From NCBI RefSeq assembly GCF_009389715.1, contig NW_024068005.1, positions 124,001 to 188,000 on the forward strand: 64,000 bases of DNA, in the 5' to 3' direction. The stretch comes from Phoenix dactylifera (lineage: Eukaryota > Streptophyta > Magnoliopsida > Arecales > Arecaceae). Every line of letters starts with the position of its first letter. Within the stretch, counting starts at the first letter, position 1. Positions 24,031-34,707 of the stretch are shown piece by piece. The translations under genes were made by a program, and so were the position numbers. The notes under the pieces were generated by a model. That model was not told the DNA's origin, searched no databases, and saw only the letters and a program-made list of their open reading frames with translations.

Positions 24031-26239
24031 ATGGCGCCCAGAGCGATTTCCGGCGACTTTCCCGTAGGTTTCCTCCCTGTACCAGCTAGGGTTCCTCTTC
24101 CTCCTCTTCACTCTCTTTTTCTCTAGCTTATTTCACTTTTCTGTAAGATGGGTTCTGGTCCGGAGGAAGTAGGGTCGAGTTTGTCGGGGGAGGAGTTGGA
24201 GTTGATCCGCTCCCGGTTCTTCTTCCAGCCCGGGTTTCGTCTTGAAACCGCGGGGCCGGAGGACAGGGTGACGCGGCCGCCCCCAGGTCGGATCGCGGTC
24301 TATCGCGAGACGCTCTGGGCCGGCCTGCGATTTCCTGTTCACGAGTTCGTGAACAGCTTGCTGGTAGAGTACCAACTCGTTCCAGCACAGCTTGCTCCGA
24401 ACTCGTGGAGGACCATAATTGGGTTTTTGTCCTTGTGTCTTGGGCACGGGATCCCGATCTCGGTGAGTGTCTTCCGCCGGTGTTTTTTGTTAAAGAAAAA
24501 CCCGGCGGATGCGGGGTGGCTATACTTTGCCTTTCGGGGCGGTATGTCGCTCTTCCAGGGTGCCCCTTCCTCTATTCATGAGTGGAAGGAGAAATTTTTT
24601 TTTCTTGCATCCGAGGTGCCATGGGGGTTTAACCCGAGGTGGGGGCACCCCCGATTGAAGACTCTCAATAGGCTCTCCGAGCCCTCGGAGAGGGAGCTGA
24701 GGGTCTTGGACTCTCTACGGGCCCTCGGAAAAGGATTCAACCTGACCGAGCTCCTACGGGAGGACGTCTTGGCGAGCGTGGGCTTGAGCTCGGCGCGTCC
24801 TGAGGGTAAGAGTGGTCGCATCACTTTGCTTTTGTCTGTTTTCTCTTTTCGCTAACTTTGATCTGACACCCGGAAAAACTTTTGGTTTCAGATATTCCCC
24901 GCACACGTCCCTCTTCTCTCGGATAAAGAGGCGAGAGGCCGAGGCCGGGGAGGCTATTCCCCAGCCTCGGAAGAAATCGAGGTCGGCCGGTGCTTCTACA
25001 TCGGCCGGGACGGGAGGCCCGGAGGCGGGGGCCTCCACAGTTTGCCAGGGGCGTACGCGGGACGCCGGCGACACGGGCCCAACGGCCCCTCTCTGTCCCG
25101 CTCCTGTCGCCCAGCAGGGGAGGCCGACCCCCATTCATTTACGGCGCCCGGGATCTGCGCCGACCAGAGGCCCCGAGGTCCCCAGCTCGGACGAGCCGAG
25201 TTCTTCAAGGGCCCACAGGGAGGAGTCGGCCAAGCCAGGATCCCCACTCCTTGAGGGGAGTTCGGCCATCCATGACGCCGAGGTCGCAAGGGCCGTGTTT
25301 CGGCGTGCAATGCTTCCAGCGGACCGGGCCGAGTTCGCGAACTTGCCGCTGGAAGAGATCGTCGACGGTACCTACCGTAATACCGCTCGGATAAGCTACT
25401 TTCCTAATTTTCCTTAGGCTATTGGCGAACATGTTGTATGTTTTTCAACTCATAAGTGCTTTCCCCTTTTTCCCTTACAGCACATTCATGAAGTTGACAC
25501 CCTGGTGTTCATTGCCCAAGGGTGTCAAGAGGAGACTCGGCGGGTCAGCTGGCAATTGGAGCCGGCTAAGAAAAGAATCGCCGAGTTGGAGGCGGCGCTG
25601 GCCGAGGCCGAAGCGCGGAGGGAGGCCACTGAGGCCGGGCGACTAGCCATGGTCGAGGTGCTCGAGGAGGAAAGGGCCGCCCATTCGCTGACCAAGTCGG
25701 CCCTGCGCGCCTCCGAGACGCGACTGGGGGAGGCCCAGTCCGAGATCGCCGGCCTCAAGTACGAGGCTGGGGTCTTCCGCCTCAAGATCGGACAACTTGA
25801 GGCATGGGAGAAGAAGGCGCTCGAGCGAGCCGAGAACGCCGTGGAGCTCTTCAAGGAGTCGGAGGAGTTCCTCGAAATGTTAGAGGAGGAAACCGTGGAT
25901 GGGTTCCTCCGGGGCTTTGATAACTTCCGAAAGCAGATGGCCCGGATCTGCCCCCAGTTCGACCTTTCGATGATCCGTCCGAGGATGAAGCTGGGGTACG
26001 GCTCCGACTCTGACGACGTTCCCGCCGCCCTTATGTCCGACGAAGATCTCGCCGAGGCCGAAGCCGAGGCGGCCGAGCCGGCGGTGGCGGAGGCCCTCCC
26101 TCGCGAAACCAGCGAGGACGTTCCCGCGGTGCCAACCGAGGCCCCCGCCGCCGACCCCGAGCCCGTACCCGTCGAAGGCCCCCAGGTTATCGCCGTGGAC
26201 GACCCCGAGGGTGACGCTGACGCTGCTGCCGCCTCTTAG
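24031..26239 (+). CDS. Antisense ORF of the Tat element (putative gypsy-type transposon protein with coiled coil), probably spliced
   Basis: On the opposite strand to gag-pol, between the repeat array and the 3' LTR. Exon 24148-24805 encodes the conserved globular part (motifs such as NSLLVEYQL, PNSWRTI, GWLYF), which I recognise as the plant putative gypsy-type transposon domain (Pfam Transposase_28 type). An exon in 24892-25417 encodes a Pro/Arg/Ser-rich linker. The exon at 25481-26239 encodes a long Glu/Ala-rich coiled coil and an acidic Ala/Pro tail. Likely splice sites are GGGTAAGAG at 24805, TTTCAG at 24891 and CCCTTACAG at 25480. A short leader exon, 24031-24063, could join at 24148. 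With the best GT-AG sites the frame does not pass cleanly through the middle exon, so either the real sites differ or the gene has decayed. Its function in Tat elements is unknown. Confidence 0.65.
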
Positions 26240-27312
26240 GACTTAGGCTTTTATCTTTTCTTTACTGTAAATGAGGTCGGCCTTCAAACTTGGCAAACGG
26301 CCGACCTCCAATTTTGTACTTAGCCTCTCGGCATTTTGCTAACGAAAGTATCTTCTTTTGCCATTCTGTGCTTACTTTTCCTTTTTTCTCCTTTAGCCGT
26401 AAGCGAGACCGGTGCTCTAACTTATTATCTTATCGACCCTCGACTTCGCGTCCTAGCCTTTGGGCTGCTTGATAAAGACATGCTTTTCGGCTGTGTTTTG
26501 CTCTTCTTTCCCTTAGCTTGTTTAAGTGTCCAACAAATTCCACCAGGTGTTGGAGCTCGGATTTTACAGCTCACAGGGGTTGTTGGGCTCGGTTTTTGGA
26601 TTCTTGAGGCACCAAGTTCGGGCCTCAGACCCCCGGAAAGGGGCCTTATCAGACTTGTATAAGTCATTATTGGGGCACTTGGCCAAGCTTTTGAGTTTGG
26701 CTTTTTTTTTTTTTTGGGACGTAGGTTCTCGAGAATGTCAGGGCCGTTCCCCGACGGGGGCATGAGCCAATAGCCAAACCGCCGTCGGGGCTTTCACGGT
26801 CGTTGCCCTCGGGCTTTGCCGAGGTTCCGGCAAGCAGAGTTGGAAACTGTAGAGGGTACCTCGGCCTTCTTGAGCTCGATTAGCACGCCCGTGGTCGAGG
26901 TCATCTGCGATTGATGCCTCGATGTATGGGGGCCGAACCGGACCCTTGCTCGAAAAGGTTCGCATGAGTTGTCCTGGGGGTTATCGGTGGGGGGGGGAGC
27001 ATGCATGAGGTCGATAGGACCTTGGTCTTAGACCGAGTTGTAGGGGCGACCCGGACTTGGCCGGGGTAAATTCCCGACCTCAATCGGGATTTTGCTAGCA
27101 ACGTGTAGATGAATATGACAAGGCGAATATCGAGTAAGATGTACCTTATGCATTTCCGAAGTCGCGCTCCTCGTAGCGGTGTGAGTTGTTTTACTTGCCG
27201 ACTCTCGGAGCCATTCTTTGACTTTCGAAGAGCTCGGGCTTCTTATGAACCCGATGTTGCCCGCCGAGGTTGAGGGGGTTTGGGGGATGCTCCATTAATC
27301 TGCGGCCCTTCC

Positions 27313-28255
27313 CGAGGTCGAGGGAGTCTGGGACTCTACGGTCGATCCTCGGGGCATCCAGGTCGATGGGTCTGGGAACGCTCTGTCGACCTGCGACGTT
27401 TTTCGAGGTCGAGGGAGTTTGGGACTCTACGGTCGACCCTCGGGGCATCCCGACCTTAGTCGAGGAATCGTGCGCCAGGTCGAGGAGTCTGGGAACGCTC
27501 TGTCGACCTGCAACGCTTTCCGAGGTCGAGGGAGTTTGGGACTCAACGGTCGACCCTCGGGGCATCCCGACCTTAGTCGAGGAACCATGCGTCAGGTCGA
27601 TGCTCTGTCGTCCTGCGATACTTCCCGAGGTCGAGGGAGTTTGGGACTCTACGGTCGAACCTCGGGGCATCCCGATCTTAGTCGAGGAATCGTGCGCCAG
27701 GTTGAGGGGTCTGGGAACGCTCTGTCGACCTGTGACGCTTCCCGAGGTCGAGGGAGTTTGGGACTCTACGGTCGACCCTCGGGGCATCCCGACCTTAGTC
27801 GAGGAATCGTGCGCCAGGTCGAGAGGTCTGGAAACGCTCTGTCGACCTGCGACGCTTCCCGAGGTCGAGGAAGTTTGAGACTCTACGGTCGACCCTCGGG
27901 GCATCCCGATCTTAGTCGAGGAACCATGCGTCAGGTCGATGCTCTGTCGTCCTACGATACTTCCCGAGGTCGAGGGAGTTTGGGACTCTACGGTCGAACC
28001 TCAGGGCATCCCGATCTTAGTCGAGGAATCGTGCGCCAGGTCGAGGGTTCGGGGAACGCTCTGTCGACCTGCGATGCTTCCCGAGGTCGAGGAAGTTTGG
28101 GACTCTACGGTCGACCCTCGGGGCATCCCGATCTTAGTCGAGGAATCATGCGTCAGGTCGATGCTCTGTCGTCCTGCGTTACTTTCCGAGGTCGAGGGAG
28201 TTTGGGACTCTACGGTCGAACCTCGGGGCATCCCGATCTTAGTCGAGAAATCTGA
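27313..28255. repeat. Higher-order tandem repeat array, 117-bp and 105-bp units
   Basis: Units start with CGAGGTCGAGG at 27404, 27521, 27626, 27743, 27860, 27965, 28082 and 28187, giving lengths 117, 105, 117, 117, 105, 117 and 105, preceded by a shortened 91-bp unit at 27313 and followed by a partial unit. The 105-bp type lacks GAGTCTGGGAAC and differs at diagnostic sites, so units are A-B-A-A-B-A-B. It lies between integrase and the antisense gene, the hypervariable region known to seed satellites in Tat/Ogre elements. Both periods are multiples of three, which is why several long frames on both strands stay open. These are not genes. Confidence 0.95.
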
Positions 28256-28366
28256 GGATCACAAACGACCCAACATAAGAAGAGTCATAATTATCGAAAA
28301 GAAATAAATCATTGTAAAGAGGAGATTTGAATCCATGTTCCTGATTGCCCAGAACCCCTAGGGGTT

Positions 28367-29845
28367 TCATTGGTAATACATCCGTAGATTCTCGGAGTTC
28401 CAGCTTCGTGGAATTGGAGTCCCTTCGAGAGATCTCAACTTGTATGCCCCGGGTCGTTGTACTCGGGCAATTTGATATGGACCTTCCCAGTTTGGGGCGA
28501 GCTTTCCCCGCTCAGTTGGCTGAGAAGCTTCGGCTCTCCTGAGGACGAGGTCCCCCACTTTGAAGAGCTTGGGCTTGACTCTGGAGTTGTAGTATTGGGC
28601 CGTCTTCTATTGGTACCTTGCCATGTGGACCCGGGCGACCTCTCGTGTCTCTTCAACGAGATCCAGATTATTTCTGAGTCGGAAAGAGTTGGAGTCGGGG
28701 TCATAGTGCTCCACCCTTGAAGAAGGGAGGCCGACTTCCAGCGGGATGACAGCCTCTGTGCCATATGCTAGGTTGAAAGGGGTCTCTCCTGTGGGTAATC
28801 GGAACGTAGTCCGGTATGCCCAGAGGACGTTGTACAAGTCCTCGACCCACAGTCCTTTGGATCGATCAAGCCTAGCCTTGAGTCCATGCAAAATGGTACG
28901 ATTTGTTACCTCAGTTTCTCCGTTTGTCTGGGGATGGGCGACCGAGGTGAAGCGGTGGTCTATGCCGAGCTCGGAGCAAAATTCTCTGAAGTAGACGTTA
29001 TCGAACTGCCGACCGTTGTCAGATATAAGGATCCGGGGAAGTCCGAATCTGCAGATTATGGACTTCCATACGAAGTCCCGCATCTTTTGCTCGGTGATCC
29101 GGGCTACGAGTTCAGCTTCAACCCATTTGGTGAAGTAGTCGATGGAGACGACCAGAAATTTTTTTTGCCCGGTGGCCAGAGGAAAGGGCCCCAAAATGTC
29201 GATCCCCCACTGGGCAAACGGCCAGGGGGCGATGATCGAAGTTAGCAGGGCCGAAGGTCGGCGTTGGATGTTGGCGTTCCGTTGGCACCGGTCGCACCTC
29301 CGAACGAAGTCCACTGCGTCCTTCTGGAGCGTGGGCCAGTAATATCCTTGCCGCAAGATCTTATAGGCTAACGCCCGACCTCCCAGGTGATTTCCGCAAA
29401 TTTCTTCATGGACTTCTCGGAGTGCATAGTCCGCCTCAGAGGGGCGGAGACATCTAAGAAGAGGAGAAGTGAATGATTGACGATAGAGCTTGTTTTCATA
29501 TAGGACATACCGGGAGGCTTGGCGCTTGATCCGGCGAGCTTCTATCTCATCATGGGGGAGGGTTCCGTCCTGGAGATAGCGGACGAACCCGTCGATCCAG
29601 CTCGGCTCGAAGTCGATACACATGGTAGGCTCAGGTTCCTCCATGCTAGGTGTCTGAAGATACTCGAGCGTCGTCTCCTTGGAAAGCTCGCTCATGCGGG
29701 AGGTCGCCAGTTTGGACAACTGGTCTGCCCTGAGATTCTCCGGCCTGAAAATATTCTGGATGCCGAAAGAGCCCAAGGCCGCCGTAAGTTTCCGCACTTT
29801 TTGGAGATATTTTTGCATTGATGGCTCTTTTGCTTCAAAGTCTCC
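28367..29845 (-). pseudogene. Integrase (Tat element), broken
   Basis: Catalyses insertion of element cDNA into the genome. A zinc-binding HHCC region (with NHLGGR and CDRCQ) at roughly 29450-29330 is followed by the DDE core: D in GIDILGPF, D in ISDNGRQFDN and E in NGETEVTNR, with 35 residues between the last two (DD35E). The C-terminal part includes GPYQIARV and ends at the stop at 28367. A TAG at 28607-28609 interrupts the C-terminal domain. The start is joined to RNase H only across a single-base deletion near 29842-29845. Confidence 0.9.
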
Positions 29846-31773
29846 CTGATTTGGCTTACTATCAGCTGGGAATCGCTGAAGGCCCTCAGGTCTTCCACTT
29901 TCAGTTCCTTCGCCAATTTGAGCCCAGCAATGAGCGCCTCATATTCTGCTTCGTTGTTTGAGGCCGGAAACTCGAGGCGTAAGGCTTGTTCGGCCACCAC
30001 TCCGTCTGGGCTGGTAAGGATGAGTCCAGCTCCGCTACCCCCCGAAGTTGAGGACCCGTCTGAATACAGGACCCATGGTAGCCTCGGGGTTGTCTCCATA
30101 GGTGCAGACGATAGCTCGGGGTCGTCTGGCAAGGTGCACTCCACGAGGAAGTCGGCGAGTATTTGAGCTTTAATGGCCGGCCTGGGCCGATATTCGAGGT
30201 CGAACTCCCCGAGCTCGACCGCCCACTTGGCGATCCTTTCCGCACGATCCGACCTTTGCAATATTTGCTTCATAGGCTGGTCGGTCAGTATGACTATTGT
30301 ATGTGCTTGAAAGTAAGGCCGGAGTCTCCACGCCGAGATGACAAGGGCGAAAATTGTCTTCTCCAGTTTGGAATACCGGGTCTCAGCATCCCTGAGGACC
30401 CGGCTGATGTAGTAGACCGGCTTTTGGAGCTTGTCCTCTTTCCGGACCAGGACCGAGCTCACTGCAACCGGGGAGATGGCCAGGTATAAATAAAGAACTT
30501 CGCCCCGCTGAGGCTTGGTGAGTAGCGGGGGAGAGGCCAGGAGGCGCCTGAGCTCTTCAAAGGCCTGCTGGCATTCTTCTGACCACAGGAAGTCCTTTGG
30601 CCGCTTAAGGATCTTGAAGAATGGGAGGCAGCGCTCAGCCGATCGGGAGACAAATCTCCCCAGGGCGGCAACTCGTCCGGTGAGCCGCTGCACTTCTTTG
30701 ACTGTCTTTGGAGGCGCCATCTCTTGCAGCGCTCGGATTTTCTCGGGGTTGGCTTCAATCCCACGCTGGGTCACTATGAAACCCAGGAACTTGCCCGAGG
30801 TAACTCCGAACGCGCACTTTGCTGGGTTGAGCTTCATCCGGTACCTCCTGAGCTTGGAGAATGTTTCGTTGAGGTCGGCTACATGGTGCTCCGCCGCTCG
30901 GCTCTTTACCAACATGTCATCCACGTAGACTTCCATGTTTCGGCCGATCTGGTCCTCAAAAATTTGGCTGACCAGCCTCTGATACGTGGCCCCAGCATTC
31001 TTCAGACCGAAAGGCATCACCTTGTAGCAGTAGGTGCCTTTGTCGGTAATGAAGGCCGTCTTCTCCTCGTCTTCCGGCGCCATCCGGATCTGATTATATC
31101 CGGAAAAGGCGTCCATGAATGTCAGCAATTGATGTCCTGAGGTGGAGTCGACGAGTTGGTCGATGCTTGGAAGGAGGAAACTGTCTTTCGGGCAAGCCTT
31201 ATTCAGGTCGGTGTAGTCCACGCACATGCGCCATTTCCCGTTGGCCTTCTTCACAAGGACTACGTTGGCAAGCCAGTCTGGGTAGGAGACCTCCCGGATG
31301 AAGCCAGCTTCGAGGAGTTTGTCCACTTCCTCGGTTGCGGCTCGTTGTCGTTCTGGAGCGGAGCCTCTCTTTTTCTGCTTCACGGGCCTGCTGGTCGGCT
31401 TTACTTGGAGTCGATGGGTCATGACCTCGAGGTCAATTCCTGGTATGTCGGTGGACGACCAGGCGAAGACATCAGCATTGTTCCGTAGGAAGCCGATGAG
31501 GTGGTCCCTTTCGCGGACGCCAAGGCCGGAGCCGACCTGCACGGTTAGCTCGGAAAAATTTTCTCGTAGAGGAACTTGAATGAGGAGCTCACCAGGCTTT
31601 ACTTGCTTCTTCCAGAGGTCGTCCCTTGCGTCCAGGGTTTCCATGGGTAGCGAGGGGCCCGTCGCCTGAGGCGGCGCTTCAGTTGGTCGTTTCGCTCTGT
31701 GAGCCGCCATGTAACATTGCTTGGCGACCAGCTGGTCCCCGCGGGCCTCGCCTACTCCTTGGCCGGTGGGGAA
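29692..31773 (-). pseudogene. Reverse transcriptase, RNase H and second RNase H (Tat element)
   Basis: Counting from the ATG at 31710: reverse transcriptase at residues about 130-320, with the catalytic YVDD at 262-265 preceded by MPFGLKNAGATYQR. The gypsy-type RNase H is at about 400-520. A second, archaeal-type RNase H begins at LYSDGSS (D551), continues with NNEAEYEAL and ends with FSDSQL (D613). The dual RNase H arrangement is typical of the Tat lineage. The frame is the same as gag and protease, separated from them only by a TGA at 31774-31776. It goes out of frame after residue 622 through loss of about one base, so integrase continues in another phase. Confidence 0.93.
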
Positions 31774-32136
31774 TCACATGAGTAGATGGCGGGTCGAGAC
31801 CACGGCTCGGAGGGCATTTAGCCCTGGCCGCCCAAGGATGGCGTTGTAGGCTGAGCCTAGACGGACTACAAGGAAGTCCGTCCTCACGGTGCTTTCCTGG
31901 GGAGTGAGGCTGACTGTAATAAGAAAGCTGACCTCACCCTCAACTGGGACCGAATCTCCGGTGAACCCGACTAATGGGGTATTAATTTTTCGGAGGTGTC
32001 CTTTTGGCAATCCCATTTTTTGGTAGGCATGGTAATACAAAGCATTGGCCGAGCTCCCATTATCAACTAAGACACGCTTTACATCAAACTTATTTACAAT
32101 CATGGAGATGACCACGGCATCATCATGAGGGGTCTC
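31774..32136 (-). pseudogene. Aspartic protease (Tat element)
   Basis: Retropepsin-like domain with the active-site motif VLVDNGSSAN (DNG codons at 32056-32064, in the place of the more usual DTG/DSG) and the later AILGRPGLN motif. It would cleave the gag-pol polyprotein. The domain is intact but is followed by a TGA at 31774-31776 before reverse transcriptase. Confidence 0.88.
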
Positions 32137-33816
32137 AACCCCTTCCAAGTCCTCGTCCGAGAACGAGATGGCTTCGGAAGCGCGTGGGCGCTTCGGGGGA
32201 GCTTCATGGGCTGGCCCTCCAGCGGAAGTCCCTCCTCTAATGACATTGATGGTGCCGGCAACGGGTCTGTTGTCATTTGGATTCTTGGGGGGCGTGGTGT
32301 TTTCTGCTGGCCTCCTCTCTTCACGTCGGTTCCATATGAACCGATTGAGCACCCCGCGGCGAATAAGCGCCTCGATCTCGTCTCGGAGCTGAATACAGTC
32401 CTCCGTGTCGTGCCCATGATCCCGATGGAAGCGACAGTACTTCCTGGGATTACGCGGAAATCCCGTATCCCGCATGGGAGGTGGAGGTCGGAAAAAGTCC
32501 TGGCCTTCAATCTCCATTAAAATCTCGGCCCGGGGCGCATTGATAGGTGTGTAATTTTCGTACCTCCCTGGGTACGCCCGAGGCCGTGGTGGAGACCTTG
32601 GTCGAGGTGAGGTCCTCCGTTGTGGCTGTCCCCGCTACCGAGGTGGGCTCCTCAGTCGGAGGAGGTTCTTCTCCTGACGGGGGGATCGGGTTCCTCGTCG
32701 GCCGCGCTCCTCGCGGCGTTTCTTCTGCTTCCTTGAGGCGGGCTCGATTGCACCCCGCCTGGAGGCAATTGCCTCTTCGGCCTTGGCGTACTTCCGAGCT
32801 CGGGCCAGCATCTCGGTGAAGTCGGCCAGGAAGCTCTTCTCGATGGAGAAGAGGAATCGATAAGAGCGGGCCTCAGTCTTTAGAGCCGACATGGCTATTG
32901 ACTGGTCCAGCTCACGGACTTTCCACGTGGCGGTGGTAAAGCGGTCTAGGTACTCCTTGAGGGATTCCCCCTCTTTCTGCTTGATATTCAGGAGGGAGTC
33001 CGACGTCCGCCTTAGGCGTCGGCTGGCGGCAAAATTGGTAGCAAATTGCCTGCTGAGTTGCTCGAAGGAAGATACCGTGCTCGGTTTTAGCCCAGAAAAT
33101 CAGAGTCGAGCTGTCCCTCGAAGAGTCGCCGGGAAGGCCTTGCAAAGTACGGCCTCCGAGGATCCTTGTAGGGCCATGAGAGCCCGGTAGCTCTCCAAGT
33201 GGTCGAGGGGGTCGGTGACTCCACTGTAGGGCTCCACATGAGGCATCTTGAACCTCACGGGGACTGGCTCATCCTCGATTTGGCGGGAGAAGGGGGACTC
33301 GGTGGTAAATTCGAAATCCCCCTCTTGTCTTGCCTTCTTGCTGCGGAGCGCTTCGATCTGGCGCTCCAAGTGCTCGACTTTCCTGTCGAGCTCCCCAACC
33401 CGAGGAATCGTCGCCGTGGTTTGCCCTGGCTCACGGTGGCCTGGGGCTGACTCGGCTTCAGAGGGTTGGGGTCTTCCGTTCAGACCTTCCCCCGGCAGCT
33501 CTCTTTGGGGGGAGGCCCGCCCTTCGTTGTTGGCCCTGGAGGAGCCGTGGAGATTCTGGCCTAGGAGAATCGGGCCGTTGGGAGAAAACTCCGGCAGGAC
33601 CTGGGCCTGCGGGGGATGTGTTGGTAAGGCCTCCTCGCGCCGCAGGCCTTGAACGGCGGCGGCCAGGGCCTGAACTTGCTGCACCAAAGCATTGAATTGC
33701 TCCGGCTGAACCTAGGGAACCGGGTCAGCCGGAATAGGTGGATTCTGGACGGAGTGTCCAGGACTCTGTGGGGGACGCCGGGAGGCATTGGAGGCTCCCT
33801 TATTTCTCAACTTCAT
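32137..33816 (-). pseudogene. Gag (Tat element), broken by three stop codons
   Basis: Structural nucleocapsid protein of the retrotransposon particle. I place the start at the ATG at 33816, only 33 nt from the LTR, because the same frame runs from there through protease and reverse transcriptase. The capsid-like core lies around 33300-32900 (PYSGVTDPLDHLESY). A variant zinc knuckle with Cys-His-His-Cys spacing (CRFHRDHGHDTEDC) is at 32395-32436. In-frame stops are TAG at 33712-33714, TGA at 33100-33102 and TAG at 32635-32637. Each could come from one C-to-T change on one strand. Confidence 0.88.
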
Positions 33817-33831
33817 GATCGCGACTCGGGC

Positions 33832-33847
33832 CCTTCCTCTAGCGCCA
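33832..33847 (-). other. Primer-binding site of the Tat element
   Basis: Two bases inside the 5' LTR the minus strand reads TGGCGCTAGAGGAAGG. It begins with TGG as needed to pair with a tRNA CCA end. I cannot name the tRNA with confidence. The older element at 50-53 kb has the related TGGCACTAAAGGAAAGG in the same place. Confidence 0.75.
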
Positions 33848-33849
33848 AC

Positions 33850-34707
33850 TGTTGCTGGAAATTGGACCCGGGGGCAATCGTCGGTCAAGGAGGGGGAGCG
33901 GCTGTCCGTCGGCGGGCGGCGTCCTCCGTCGGGGTGCCTGCAAAAAAGCCGGTGGCCGGGTCTTCCGGCGCCGGCCCTCCGATGCTTAAGTCAGAGAGGG
34001 GGGCAATTAGTGCCAAAAGGAGGAAGAAGGCAGTGTATTTTGAGTTTTCAGTGTCCAACCCCCCCTCTGAGAAGCGAAGGTTCCCTTTTATAAGAGGGGT
34101 CGGCGTACCTGTGATGTGATAGGGCGAGGCCGTTTGTACGACTCGGCACGTTGCTTGGACTGGCGAACGGTTGGGCGAATCATTGCATTAATGTCGAAAA
34201 TGAGGCCGTCGTACGACCCGAGCCGGCACGCGATCGGGCGAATTATTGCGTTGGTGTCGGAGGTGAGGCCGAGATCAGAGACAACACGGTTGATTGGACC
34301 CCGCTGGGCTGATCTGCCGTGGAGAGTCATGGGTCCGTAGACAACAGGAGCCACGCGCATTAATTGTTGAGTAAGCCGGAGGTGCGCATTAATTGTTGAG
34401 TAGGCCGGAGGTGCGCATTAATTGTTGAGTAGGCCGGAGACTTTCATTAAGTGTTGAGTGAACCGGGGGTTTGCAGAGATCATGCGTAATAAATGCTGGG
34501 GCAGTGGCAGGGTATGGCCCTTGGCCAGACCTCTGAGGGGTACGGCCGTAGTAGGTGGTTGACGAGGACAAACCTTTGAGGTCGGGAATTCTCCGGGTCG
34601 GAGGCTCTGAGGTCGGACGCCGACCTCAGTCGTCCGGGGTCGGCGGTCATGCGGCCTTCCAGTGGCGGGGTTACTGCATTACCGGGGAAAACTGTATTCC
34701 CCCAACA
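33850..34707 (-). repeat. 5' LTR of the Tat element (858 bp)
   Basis: Same boundaries as the other copy (TGTTGCTGG to CCCCAACA on the plus strand). A minus-strand TATA box (TATAAAAG) at 34085-34092 would start genomic RNA about 200 bp before the end of the LTR. Confidence 0.95.

Larger units (their letters stand above)
22377..34707 (-). mobile_element. Tat-lineage Ty3/gypsy LTR retrotransposon, full length, coding frames broken
   Basis: A 12.3-kb element read on the minus strand: 5' LTR (33850-34707), primer-binding site, gag, protease, reverse transcriptase, RNase H, a second archaeal-type RNase H, integrase, a tandem repeat array, an antisense gene, polypurine tract and 3' LTR (22377-23243). 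The second RNase H and the antisense gene between pol and the 3' LTR are known hallmarks of the Tat lineage (Grande, RIRE2 and relatives). LTR ends are TGTTG...CAACA. The five bases flanking each end (CTGAT and GTTAA) do not match, so no target-site duplication is visible. All protein domains are recognisable, but five nonsense codons and one frameshift make it non-autonomous. Confidence 0.95.

Noticed and set aside
27313..28255. CRISPR-like regularly spaced repeats
   Set aside because: Units are contiguous without unique spacers, in a plant retrotransposon. It is a tandem array.
27191..28307. Several long open frames (up to 278 codons) on both strands
   Set aside because: They run through the 117/105-bp tandem repeats, whose periods are multiples of three. 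They encode only the repeat and have no independent start or family features.
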